NCBI GenBank assembly: GCA_012728875.1
Contig: JAAYEF010000016.1
Span: forward strand, 18,444 to 82,443
Length of the DNA stretch: 64,000 nt
From: Candidatus Cloacimonadota bacterium
GTDB lineage: Bacteria; Cloacimonadota; Cloacimonadia; Cloacimonadales; Cloacimonadaceae
Direction of reading: 5' to 3'
The position numbers and the translations under genes were made by a program. The notes beneath the pieces are model-generated. The model did not search any database and had not been told where the DNA came from. It saw only the letters and a list, made by a program, of their open reading frames with translations. The stretch's first letter is position 1, and every line of letters starts with the position of its first letter. Positions 56,566 through 64,000 of this stretch are shown here, piece by piece.

Positions 56566-56592
56566 GTCATCACCAAAAACAAGGAGAAAACC

Positions 56593-56967
56593 ATGAAAAA
56601 CCAAAACGACAAAGTGCGAACATCCAAGTCAAGTCCCGAACCCAAGCCTTTTACCGTAGAGTATGACCCTTCACTGGCCAAGGCCGGGAAGGGAATCGAA
56701 CTGGACAAGCTGGTGGCGCTTGTGAAGAAGGTCTTCCTGCGCCTCGGCATTGACGGCTACCGTGTGGAAAGGGACCGGGACGGATGCCATCGTCTGCAAA
56801 TCGACGGCGTCCACGTCAATACCGGCCGTGTCTGCCGCAACCGCCACATCAGTCTGGGCTGGCTGGGGCACGGCTGTGCTTTCCAAGCCCGCATAGAGGA
56901 CTGCGGCGCCGTCTGGCGCCTGCATCTGGCTTTGTTATCCCCAGGGGAAGGCGGGGAGGCGTCATGA
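56593..56967 (+). CDS. Unknown protein, first gene of the recombination cluster
   Basis: A 124-residue protein with AAGGAGAAAA before ATG 56593. A polar lead is followed by ELDKLVALVKKVFLRLGIDGY and alternating strands (VERDRDGCHRLQIDGVHV, GCAFQARIEDCG), four cysteines in all. No family was recognised. Its stop overlaps the Rad52-like gene by four bases, so it is co-translated with it. GC-rich codons set it apart from the 52-56 kb genes. Confidence 0.6.
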   Translation: MKNQNDKVRTSKSSPEPKPFTVEYDPSLAKAGKGIELDKLVALVKKVFLRLGIDGYRVERDRDGCHRLQIDGVHVNTGRVCRNRHISLGWLGHGCAFQARIEDCGAVWRLHLALLSPGEGGEAS

Positions 56968-57764
56968 AACAGAACAAGGATTTGCAGGGCAGACTGCGTG
57001 CCCCCTTCCCGCGCGAGGACATCGAGTTCCGTGTAAGCCGTGTATCCTCCAAAAACTCCAGGGCCGCCGTTCTGGCATACATTACGGCCCGGGGCATCAT
57101 GGAGCGACTCGACGAGGTCTTCGGCATGGGCAACTGGCAGGATGAATACGAACTCCTGCCCACCGGTGTCAAGTGCAGACTCTCGGTGAACATGGACGGA
57201 AATTGGGTCACCAAGGAGGATGCCGCCCCCTTCACCAATATCGAGGCCCTCAAGGGCGCCTTTTCCGATGCGCTCAAGCGGGCGGGTGTGAAATTCGGCA
57301 TCGGCCGCTATATCTATGAACTGCCGGAATACTGGGTGGAGATACAGGCTGAACGTCCCCGCAATGCCGTCCTGCCCGTGCACCACCACAATTCCGACAC
57401 TCTGAGCGGCTGGTGGGAGGAACCGCAGCTTCCGGACTGGGCGCTTCCCGAAGCCGTCCTGGACAGACAGGGGGCGGAACTCTTGAACGAGCTGCTCCAA
57501 TCCAAGTGGCTGACCCGGAACAAATACGAGCAATATCGCCATATCCTGGCCAACCCGCGTGCCTCGGAGACTTCAAGGGCGCTGGCTTTGAAACAGCTGT
57601 CTCTGATTAGGCTCTGGGGTCACAGGGTCTTCGGCGATGAGAGCGTGGAACTGGAGGTCAAGAAGGACATCTACCGCTCCATCCTGAACTCAGGCGCCGA
57701 TGACATTGAAAAGATTGAAGTCGAACTCTTGAAGCTGGCGGAGGACAAGGGGGAGGCGGCGTGA
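56964..57764 (+). CDS. Rad52-family single-strand annealing protein
   Basis: A 266-residue protein starting at ATG 56964 behind GGGGAGG. Residues about 15-125 match the Rad52/Rad22 fold: FPREDIEFRVSR, AYITARGIMERLDEVFG, NWQDEYELLPTGVKCRL, NIEALKGAFSDALKRAGVKFGIGRYIYELP, shortened. Such proteins anneal complementary single strands in phage and plasmid recombination, usually with a partner nuclease. The next gene, overlapping by GTGA, supplies one. The C-terminal half is helical and variable. Confidence 0.85.
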   Translation: MKQNKDLQGRLRAPFPREDIEFRVSRVSSKNSRAAVLAYITARGIMERLDEVFGMGNWQDEYELLPTGVKCRLSVNMDGNWVTKEDAAPFTNIEALKGAFSDALKRAGVKFGIGRYIYELPEYWVEIQAERPRNAVLPVHHHNSDTLSGWWEEPQLPDWALPEAVLDRQGAELLNELLQSKWLTRNKYEQYRHILANPRASETSRALALKQLSLIRLWGHRVFGDESVELEVKKDIYRSILNSGADDIEKIEVELLKLAEDKGEAA

Positions 57765-58660
57765 AAATCAGCAACAAGCTTCAGCTGCCCGAACCAATAG
57801 TCAAGGCCATACAGGCCAACTGGTATGCCGGCGGAGGGGAACAACGCTTCGCCTCCGTGACGGAACTGCTCAAGCCCGCCAAACAGTTTCTGCTTACCAG
57901 GCGTCACAACCGGGAGTTGGAACGGGATGCCTCCGACATGATTTGGACTCTGATGGGCAGCGCCATGCACAGGGTGGTGGAAGCTGCACAGATGGACAAC
58001 TCCCTGCGTGAGGAACGTCTGGCTGCGGACTTTGCCGGTGAGCGCATCACCGGGGGCTTCGACCTCTATCATGACGGAGTGGTCAGCGATTTTAAGTTCA
58101 CCAACGTCTGGAACCACATCCACGGCAGCCGTGTCAGGGATTGGACCGCACAACTGAATCTCTATGCCTGGCTGCTGGAGAAGCACGGTTTCAAGGTGAA
58201 GGGTGTCGAGGTTATCTGCATCTTCCGGGATTGGAGCAAGGCCAAATCCTCCGTCGACCCCTTCTACCCCAAGCCGGTGGAACGTGTGGTCCTGGAACTG
58301 TGGACCCCAAAAAGAACCGAGGCCTTTCTCGCCGCCCGCCTCTCCCAAATCAAGATGCATGAATCCCTGCCCGATGACATGATTCCACCCTGCAGTCCGG
58401 AGGAACGCTGGGAGGCTCCCGCAAAATATGCGGTGATGAAGCCCGGCGCAAAAAGGGCGCTGCGGGTCTTCGACAACAAAGGCGAGGCGGAGAACTATGC
58501 CGGCGAACATGCGGACAAGCCCGAGGTGATAACCCGTGAAGCCCGGCCCATACGCTGTTGGGATTACTGTGAGGTCAACCGGTTCTGTCACTTTTACCGT
58601 GAACTTATGGCCGGGGAGGGAGAACATGAACAGGAAGAACAAGCTGCTGTTGGTTATTAA
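57761..58660 (+). CDS. Cas4/RecB-like PD-(D/E)XK nuclease with four cysteines
   Basis: A 299-residue nuclease starting at GTG 57761. The core is H70 in GSAMHRVVE, D101 in GGFDLYHDG, D110 and K112 in VSDFKFT, and Q131/Y135 in QLNLYAW. Cysteines 211, 266, 270 and 276 have the one-plus-three layout of the iron-sulfur staple in Cas4 and AddB, though with X3 rather than X2 in the close pair. Coupled to the Rad52-like gene, it is the likely exonuclease that makes its single-stranded substrate. No CRISPR array or other cas gene is present. Confidence 0.85.
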   Translation: MKISNKLQLPEPIVKAIQANWYAGGGEQRFASVTELLKPAKQFLLTRRHNRELERDASDMIWTLMGSAMHRVVEAAQMDNSLREERLAADFAGERITGGFDLYHDGVVSDFKFTNVWNHIHGSRVRDWTAQLNLYAWLLEKHGFKVKGVEVICIFRDWSKAKSSVDPFYPKPVERVVLELWTPKRTEAFLAARLSQIKMHESLPDDMIPPCSPEERWEAPAKYAVMKPGAKRALRVFDNKGEAENYAGEHADKPEVITREARPIRCWDYCEVNRFCHFYRELMAGEGEHEQEEQAAVGY

Positions 58661-58760
58661 GGTGGCCATTGCGCTAGTCTGGATGCTTTTGCCTCCGGAC
58701 GGAGAACTGATGCCGCAGGGCGGAGAAAAAGCAGGCCCAGACAAGACCGGGAAAAAATGA
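58626..58760 (+). CDS. Small single-pass membrane protein
   Basis: A 44-residue frame with a strong GGGAGGGAGAAC before ATG 58626, overlapping the nuclease end in another frame. Basic start MNRKNK, one hydrophobic segment (LLLVIKVAIALVWMLLP) and a polar tail. Small membrane proteins at such places in phage genomes often act as holins or inhibitors, but nothing specific supports that here. Confidence 0.45.
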   Translation: MNRKNKLLLVIKVAIALVWMLLPPDGELMPQGGEKAGPDKTGKK

Positions 58761-58808
58761 ACGGCGGGGAACAACCCCGCCTTTTTCTTATCAACAAAGG
58801 GGGTCTTT

Positions 58809-59510
58809 ATGACAACGAACCCTGAAAGGGGCCCCATGGCAATATCGGAGTTTTGCAGGAGGCTGGACCCGTTGGGCAGCTGCGAGGCGTATCTGAACAT
58901 ACAATTGCACAAGGTGAACACCTTCTCCGGCAATTCACATACCGGCGCCCGAAACCTCATCCGTGACGCCCTTGCCCGGGATGCAGCTCTGCAGGCCTGG
59001 GCCTTCAATCCCGGAACGGGGATGGCCATCCTGAGACACAGCCGCGGTTATGCCGCCTTCAGCGTGCGCTACACCGGATTCCCCGTTGCCAGGGGCAGGG
59101 GTGAACGTTTCCTCTGGCTGCGCATCCCCAACGAGGATGCCCTGAGCCTGATTCGGGAGCAGGAATGGCAGCGGCGTTATTGGGAGTGCGGGAACCCCTA
59201 TCCCCGTTTTTCGAGGCGGGAACATCTGGGTTCAAGCCCCTGGCAGGCACCCGATGGCAGACGTCTCAGCGTGGAACGTCTGGCGGACGGAAGGTTGTTC
59301 GTCTGCCGTGAGACTCGTCACCATGCCGAACGTCAGCGTCTGGACGAGTCCGAACTGCGCGCCGCACTGAGCCGGAATGCCAAGGATGAAAACTCCATCC
59401 TCGTGAGGGCTTTGCCCCTCACTGCTTACGCCGCGCTCATGGCCTGGCGGGTGGATGAGATTCTGGCAGAACAGGAGATACTTCATTTAGGAACTCCGAC
59501 CCCATTTTAA
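58809..59510 (+). CDS. Unknown protein of the recombination/ATPase cluster
   Basis: A 233-residue protein, with AAAGGGGG upstream of ATG 58809. It is rich in Arg, Trp and aromatic residues (LWLRIPNEDALSLIREQEWQ, RRYWECGNPYPRF), with helical ends. No motif was recognised. The position between the nuclease and the ATPase set suggests a shared function. Its stop is followed by an A/C-rich leader. Confidence 0.6.
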   Translation: MTTNPERGPMAISEFCRRLDPLGSCEAYLNIQLHKVNTFSGNSHTGARNLIRDALARDAALQAWAFNPGTGMAILRHSRGYAAFSVRYTGFPVARGRGERFLWLRIPNEDALSLIREQEWQRRYWECGNPYPRFSRREHLGSSPWQAPDGRRLSVERLADGRLFVCRETRHHAERQRLDESELRAALSRNAKDENSILVRALPLTAYAALMAWRVDEILAEQEILHLGTPTPF

Positions 59511-59658
59511 GCCCATATCAAAACACAAACAACCATTTTCACATCTTACAATCACGGGTGCAGGGCACAAGCTTCCATACCCCCCCCCAAATCACAACTC
59601 ATTACCACAGTTTAACAACACAACCCATCATCATATCCAAGAACAAAGGAGAACAATC
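59511..59658. other. A/C-rich leader before the ATPase gene
   Basis: These 148 bases are almost free of G on the plus strand and include a run of nine C at 59580-59588. No hairpin or T tract is present. An unstructured leader of this kind can favour ribosome loading; AAAGGAG stands before the next ATG. Confidence 0.4.
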
Positions 59659-60699
59659 ATGCGTCCATCACAATTGACCCAGGCAATAGAATTCGCCCTC
59701 ATCAACGGCTTTCCGCTCTTAATCGAGGGTTCGCCAGGCGTGGGCAAAACAGCCATCGTCGAACAATGCTGCGCCAAGGCAGGCGTGGAACTCATCGTAA
59801 CCCATCCCGTGGTCAGCGACCCCACGGATTACAAGGGACTGCCCTTCCCAGTGAAACACAAGCGGGACAACGGCGAGGAGATTGACGCCGCCAAGTTTCT
59901 ACCCTTCGGCGACCTGCTGAGATGCATCGACGCCTCGCGTCCCACCGTCTTCTTCATCGACGACCTGGGACAGGCTCCGTCATCGGTGCAGGCAGCCATC
60001 ATGCAGCTGCTTCTGGCACGCAGAATCAACGGACACAGGGTCTCGGACAAGGTCTGCTTCATGGCAGCCACCAACGGCAGGGCCGACAAGGCGGCTGTGC
60101 AGGGCATACTGGAACCTGTCAAAAGCCGCTTCACCTCCATCATCAAACTTGAGCCCTCCATCGAGGATTGGACGGAGTGGGCTCTGGAAAATGAAATGCC
60201 CGCCACCCTCATCGCCTTTGTCAAATGGCGACAGAACGAGGGGAGCAACATGCTCCATGACTTCACCCCCAGTTCCGACCTGGTGAATTCGCCTTCGCCC
60301 CGCACGGTGGCCAACGTGGGCAATCTCTTGAACGCCGGCTGTCCCGACCCCCTTCTTTATGAGATGGTCAGGGGTGCGGCGGGTGAAGCCTTTGCCGCCG
60401 AGTTCCTGGGCTTCCTGAGGGTCTTTGACCAGCTGCCTGCACTGGAGGAAATCATCGCCGACCCCCAGGGCGCGTCCCTGCCGGAGGAAGCCTCACAAAC
60501 CTATGCCGTGGTCTCGGCTCTGAGCCGTGCCACAAATGCAGAAAACATCGACAAAATCTACGAATACGTGTGCAGATTGCCCGTGGAGTTCAGGGTCCTG
60601 TATATGAAGCTGGCCCGAAGAAACGACAAGGCCATCAGCGCCACCAAGACCTTTGTCGATTTCAGCCTGGAATTCGGCAGGCTGATTGTGAACAATTAA
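59659..60699 (+). CDS. MoxR/CobS-type AAA ATPase
   Basis: A 346-residue AAA ATPase. Walker A is GSPGVGKT at residues 24-31, Walker B VFFIDDLG near 95, sensor 1 MAATNGRAD near 135, and the arginine-finger region VKSRFTSII near 155. It opens with RPSQLTQAIEFALINGFPLLIEG, shortened. Such ATPases remodel a partner, often a VWA protein; the VWA gene lies two genes downstream. In large phages the same ATPase is annotated CobS although no cobalt chelation is implied. Confidence 0.9.
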   Translation: MRPSQLTQAIEFALINGFPLLIEGSPGVGKTAIVEQCCAKAGVELIVTHPVVSDPTDYKGLPFPVKHKRDNGEEIDAAKFLPFGDLLRCIDASRPTVFFIDDLGQAPSSVQAAIMQLLLARRINGHRVSDKVCFMAATNGRADKAAVQGILEPVKSRFTSIIKLEPSIEDWTEWALENEMPATLIAFVKWRQNEGSNMLHDFTPSSDLVNSPSPRTVANVGNLLNAGCPDPLLYEMVRGAAGEAFAAEFLGFLRVFDQLPALEEIIADPQGASLPEEASQTYAVVSALSRATNAENIDKIYEYVCRLPVEFRVLYMKLARRNDKAISATKTFVDFSLEFGRLIVNN

Positions 60700-60715
60700 A
60701 AAGAGGAGAAATATC

Positions 60716-61579
60716 ATGGCCATCAACAACAATGCCGTATTGGCAAACCTCAGCATCTCGGTCTGGACGGCAAGGAAATACGACGAACAGGTTTCCAAAA
60801 GCATAGAGAGTAACTACAATGCCAGCCGTTCCGGACGCTACAACAAGATACTCATCGGCTCCGAGGCCCTGGCCGGCATCCGCAGGACGGTCAGCATGGC
60901 CCGAACCTTTCACTATCAAAACACTCTGCCCTGGATGGACAACGGGGGCAGATTACTGCCCACCGCCAACTACTTCGAATATCTGTCCGGCATGGAAAAT
61001 ATGCGGGAGGAGTTCAATCGCCAGGTGGCAAAATTCCTGGCTCTTTATCCCGACCATCAAAGCGAGGCCCGACAGAGGCTCGGTCCGATGTATTGCGATG
61101 ACGACTATCCCGACCAGTCCAGCCTGGAGGACCGTTATAACTTCAAACTGCAGATATTGCCCGTTCCTCACGAGGGCGACTTTCGGGTGGGTTTGGACGA
61201 GAATGAACTTGCCACCATGCGGGAGGAACTCAAACAGGAACTGGCAAGCGCCTCGCAGGAGGCCATGGGCGATTTGAGCAGTCGTCTCTACAAGGCGGTG
61301 TCGCATCTGACAGACAAACTGTCGCAAAGCGATGCGGTGTTCAGGGACAGTATCATCGGCAACCTGGCGGATATCTGTGAACTCATTCCCAGGTTGAACG
61401 TGACCGGAGACAGCCGGCTCGAACGCATCAACACCGAGGTCAAGGCCAGTCTGGCTGCGCTGTCGCCCCGGGAACTGAGGGAGAACCCCGAAAAGCGTTC
61501 CCAGGCGGCAAGGGATGCCATGCGCATCATGGACAAGATGAAGGGATATCTGCCCATTAACAGTGGAGCGGCGGCATGA
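60716..61579 (+). CDS. DUF3150-like protein
   Basis: A 287-residue protein with AGAGGAGAAA before ATG 60716. The opening VLANLSISVWTARKYDEQVS and the long helical middle (REELKQELASASQEAMGDL) resemble the DUF3150 proteins that accompany CobS-like ATPases in phages. This identification is from memory of the family and moderate. It is coupled to the metallopeptidase/VWA gene by ATGA. Confidence 0.65.
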   Translation: MAINNNAVLANLSISVWTARKYDEQVSKSIESNYNASRSGRYNKILIGSEALAGIRRTVSMARTFHYQNTLPWMDNGGRLLPTANYFEYLSGMENMREEFNRQVAKFLALYPDHQSEARQRLGPMYCDDDYPDQSSLEDRYNFKLQILPVPHEGDFRVGLDENELATMREELKQELASASQEAMGDLSSRLYKAVSHLTDKLSQSDAVFRDSIIGNLADICELIPRLNVTGDSRLERINTEVKASLAALSPRELRENPEKRSQAARDAMRIMDKMKGYLPINSGAAA

Positions 61580-62781
61580 ACAGGGCAGAGCATAGAATCA
61601 GGGAGGCCAGAACGGCGCTTGTGGTGGGTTCACCGTTCTTTGCCACGCTGGCGCTGCACCTTAAACTGAGGGAGGACACATCCTGTCTCACCGCCTACAC
61701 CGATTCCGTGGTCTTTGGCTACAATCCCCGATTCATCAACACACTGGACCGTGATGAGCTCAAGGCTCTGATTGCGCACGAGGTTCTGCACATAGCCCTC
61801 GGACACGCCTTCCGCAAGGACGGACGAGACCACTTCAAGTGGAACGTCGCCTGCGACCATGCCGTCAACTGGATACTGAGGGATGAGGGCTACACCCTGC
61901 CCGACGGTGCCTTGCTCGACACCTCCTATCTCGGCAAAAGCGCCGAGGAGATATACGTGCTGCTGCCCGATAAGGAGAATCCCATCTCCAAAAACTGTCC
62001 CTGGATGCCGATGATGAGCGACAGCGGTGAAAGCGGAGCAAATGCCGTTATTCCTCAGGATATCAACAATATCCAAAAGCAATACATTCCCGGCATGACG
62101 GGTGAAGTCCGTGACCTGCGTTTGGACCCCAACGAAACCGACAAATCATTGGCTGAACACGAGGCGGAGTGGAAGGTGCGGACCGCACAGGCCGCCACAG
62201 CCGCAAAAATACAGGGACGTCTGAGAGGCGGACTGAGGCGCATGATTGAAAAAATGCTGACACCGCAGCTGCCCTGGCAGGAAATCCTGGCAAGATTCGT
62301 ATCGGATTCAAGCCGCAACGACTATAACTGGAAACGCCCGTCGCCCCGCTATCTGCACAGCGGTCTCTATCTTCCCGACCTGGACAAACCGAGTCTGGGC
62401 GAGATTGCCGTGGTGGTGGACACCAGCGGTTCCGTCAGTGACGGTGAACTGGCGCGCTACACCATGGAGATACGTTCGATACTGCAGGCCTACCCCGAAA
62501 CGCATATCCACGTGCTCTATGTGGACAGCGAACTGGCACACCACGAATATCTGGATGCCGCCGAACTGGAACTGCATCCCAGGGGCGGAGGCGGAACCAG
62601 CTATGTCCCCGCCTTCGAATATCTCGCCGCCGAGGACAAGGAACCCTGCTGTCTCATCTACTTCACGGACGGTTACTGCGACGACTTCCCCGCCGAACCG
62701 GACTATCCGGTGCTTTGGATTCTGGACAGTTACGCAGACTTCGAGCCACCCTTCGGCGAAGTGTGCAGGGTCAAAGCCTGA
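61576..62781 (+). CDS. Metallopeptidase-like and VWA-like protein
   Basis: A 401-residue protein. The N-terminal half has HEVLHIALGH at residues 68-77, a zinc-peptidase signature with a third His, as in the DUF2201 putative metallopeptidase domain. The C-terminal half has the MIDAS-like VVVDTSGSVSDGEL near residue 280 and IYFTDGYCDDFP near 360, a VWA fold. The MoxR ATPase upstream is the usual partner. Whether the peptidase site is active, and on what substrate, is unknown. The gene is followed by a strong hairpin. Confidence 0.85.
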   Translation: MNRAEHRIREARTALVVGSPFFATLALHLKLREDTSCLTAYTDSVVFGYNPRFINTLDRDELKALIAHEVLHIALGHAFRKDGRDHFKWNVACDHAVNWILRDEGYTLPDGALLDTSYLGKSAEEIYVLLPDKENPISKNCPWMPMMSDSGESGANAVIPQDINNIQKQYIPGMTGEVRDLRLDPNETDKSLAEHEAEWKVRTAQAATAAKIQGRLRGGLRRMIEKMLTPQLPWQEILARFVSDSSRNDYNWKRPSPRYLHSGLYLPDLDKPSLGEIAVVVDTSGSVSDGELARYTMEIRSILQAYPETHIHVLYVDSELAHHEYLDAAELELHPRGGGGTSYVPAFEYLAAEDKEPCCLIYFTDGYCDDFPAEPDYPVLWILDSYADFEPPFGEVCRVKA

Positions 62782-62805
62782 ACAATAAAACAAGACAATA
62801 TAGAA

Positions 62806-62834
62806 CGTGGGAGACACCGGGCGGTGCTCCCACG
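62806..62834. repeat. Strong hairpin after the VWA gene
   Basis: CGTGGGAG-CACC / GGTG-CTCCCACG with a four-base loop and a single bulged A. There is no T tract after it on either strand, so it is not a textbook terminator; it could stabilise the 3' end of the transcript. Confidence 0.6.
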
Positions 62835-63878
62835 CTTCGGAGGGCATTCTATGTAGGGTCTGTAGGCTGATGTCCATATTCGGATATGGGCATATTGTGT
62901 CAAGTGGAGTTTCCGTGAATAGGCACATTCAGTGTCTCTCTGGCCAGACCAAAACTTTTTTTTAGCTATCAGTTTGGCGAGTTTATAAACGTGGTTTTGG
63001 GAGGCATAAGCTCGCCGAAGACAGAGGTGGGTTAAAGCCTGCAGAGGCGTGACTTTCGGGCTCATGGCTTGAAATTTCGGTTTGGGGAGCAAAAAACTGC
63101 CCATGAGCCTTTATTATGCGAGGTTCGGGAGCGTTTTACGCTTCCGGTCGCCAATCATCGTCTTCCACCCATGATTAGTCACCCTCTTCTCTTTTATAAT
63201 ACATACATATATAGCTACCATATATAGGGCGGGATAAAAAAAAGTTCTTCGTGCCCTCATGTGTGGCAGACATGGATTTTGTGGACATGCACACCTGTGG
63301 GGATTGGGTGCATCCAAATCCGTGCCCCGAATAACTGAGGTGCATCACGTAAATAAATTTGGCACCGCTCTCCATAGCGACCCTGATTAAGAATCCCCCG
63401 GCGTGTGTCACATGGCACTGCACCATATTGTAGCACATGGGATGGGTTCACACGCCATGATATATGTCGAATGCCACAAAAGTGTCACCATGCTATCTTG
63501 TGTTTGCCTCCACCTTCTTACATAACTTGGTGACGGGTTTGTAATCGGCAATGTTTCAAGGTGCCCCTGTATTTGGCCAACGGCATATATTGGTGAACCG
63601 TGAAGGCGTTTTTCGTCGTAATCATACCGCGAGACACACATTGTTATGCACAGGCGATATGACATGTCACAGTGTATGCAATGTGATGATGTAATGATAG
63701 CGCTGTTATGGTTATGTTAGCATGATATATGATATGACACACATACTGCAATGAGATACGATATATACACGGCCAAAGGTATACGCCATACGCTTAAGGC
63801 GAGCAACAAATAATAGCGTAAGCAAGGTATGCAAAATTAAGGTGTGCCTTCATGATGTTACGTGCGGAGTCTCATCAC
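62835..63878. other. Gene-free segment of different composition
   Basis: No supported gene, RNA or terminator was found on either strand in about 1 kb. The first 350 bases still resemble bacterial intergenic DNA. From about 63180 the sequence is richer in A/T, with ATATAT and GATATGACA words (TATGATATGACA, ATGACATGTCACAG) and many ATG/CAT words in every frame. Frames up to 124 codons here lack start signals and family features. It could be foreign or subtelomere-like DNA. Confidence 0.5.
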
Positions 63879-64000
63879 ACTAACACTAACACTAACACTA
63901 ACACTAACACTAACACTAACACTAACACTAACACTAACACTAACACTAACACTAACACTAACACTAACACTAACACTAACACTAACACTAACACTAACAC
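63879..64000. repeat. Perfect hexamer repeat (ACTAAC)n, about 20 copies, running off the window
   Basis: ACTAAC repeats without a single change for 122 bases to the last base. The opposite strand reads TTAGTG, close to eukaryotic telomere units such as TTAGGG. The G-bearing strand, however, points into the window, the reverse of a normal right-hand telomere end. A microsatellite, a coding Thr-Asn repeat or a chimeric join are alternatives. Confidence 0.95.

Larger units (their letters stand above)
56014..56592. other. Regulatory region upstream of the recombination/ATPase cluster
   Basis: No gene is supported in these 579 bases. They contain the 11-bp repeat array at 56250-56289, an 8-bp palindrome with a promoter-like pair at 56471-56512, and two hairpins ending in a T tract at 56565. 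The order suggests a control region for the genes that start at 56593. Confidence 0.55.

Noticed and set aside
57761..58660. CRISPR-associated Cas4
   Set aside because: No repeat-spacer array or other cas gene in the window; the partner is a Rad52-like protein.
59659..62781. Cobaltochelatase CobS/CobT for B12 synthesis
   Set aside because: No CobN or other cobalamin genes nearby; the VWA protein carries a metallopeptidase motif instead of the CobT layout.
62730..63104. 124-codon minus-strand frame after the VWA gene
   Set aside because: Overlaps the VWA gene end antisense, odd composition, no ribosome binding site.
63408..63665. 85-codon minus-strand frame
   Set aside because: Cys/Met/His-rich product typical of noncoding DNA; no start signal or neighbours on that strand.
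63879..64000. Normal right-hand chromosome telomere
   Set aside because: The G-bearing strand (TTAGTG) runs inward from the right edge, the opposite of what a right-end telomere requires; kept only as telomere-like.

Overview
The window looks like one chromosomal stretch of an anaerobic, fermentative Gram-negative bacterium, most likely a member of Cloacimonadota (the Cloacimonas lineage), carrying an integrated element at its right end. The grounds are secreted proteins ending in FlgD/Por-type tails (an NYPNPFNPQT motif in the carboxypeptidase at 9537-11837), DUF5916-like and TonB-dependent outer-membrane proteins, a propionate-type transcarboxylase, proline/glutamate catabolism and a sulfide-type Thi4. 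The assignment rests on family recognition alone; no 16S rRNA or tRNA gene was seen.

Layout of the host part. 1-3.1 kb: tail of a surface protein, a 124-bp palindromic repeat and two exported proteins on the minus strand. 3.5-9.5 kb: two small proteins, ileS, and a zinc-ribbon/pseudokinase/FGE fusion. 9.5-12.7 kb: secreted M14 carboxypeptidase, the second repeat copy, and a thioesterase. 12.8-21.2 kb: a housekeeping run (YfhO-type membrane protein, mtnA, mtaD, smpB, queD, engB, mnmG). 21.3-30.3 kb: DUF5916-like protein, acyl-CoA synthetase, secreted protein, TonB receptor and its ABC ATPase. 30.5-34.3 kb: iron-sulfur operon (Rrf2 regulator, cysteine desulfurase, extended IscU), secreted protein, methyltransferase. 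34.3-39.8 kb: surface-glycan genes with ruvB inside the operon, Xer recombinase, small outer-membrane barrel. 40.3-44.0 kb: TPP-riboswitch-controlled thi4-thiE-thiC-thiD. 44.4-49.4 kb: a carboxyltransferase operon (12S-like, small subunit, fused 5S/1.3S) followed by pyrR and pyrF. 49.6-51.2 kb: 1-pyrroline-5-carboxylate dehydrogenase.

From about 51.3 kb the character changes. There is gene-poor DNA, a truncated McrB-type DNA-binding domain, a tyrosine integrase, an unknown gene, an excisionase-like HTH protein and a truncated surface-protein start. These have the look of an integrated element or of a repeatedly invaded site. From 56.5 to 62.8 kb follows a co-directional cluster of different base usage: an attenuator-like leader, a Rad52-like annealing protein, a Cas4/RecB-like nuclease with four cysteines, and a CobS/MoxR-type AAA ATPase with a DUF3150-like protein and a metallopeptidase/VWA protein. 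The last three form a triad also met in large phages. No capsid, terminase or replication-initiator gene is visible.

The final 1.2 kb (62.8-64.0 kb) contains no convincing gene and ends in about 20 perfect copies of the hexamer ACTAAC that run off the window. It may be telomere-like or microsatellite DNA from another source, or a repeat belonging to the element. The least understood parts are the 56.5-62.8 kb cluster and this terminal repeat.
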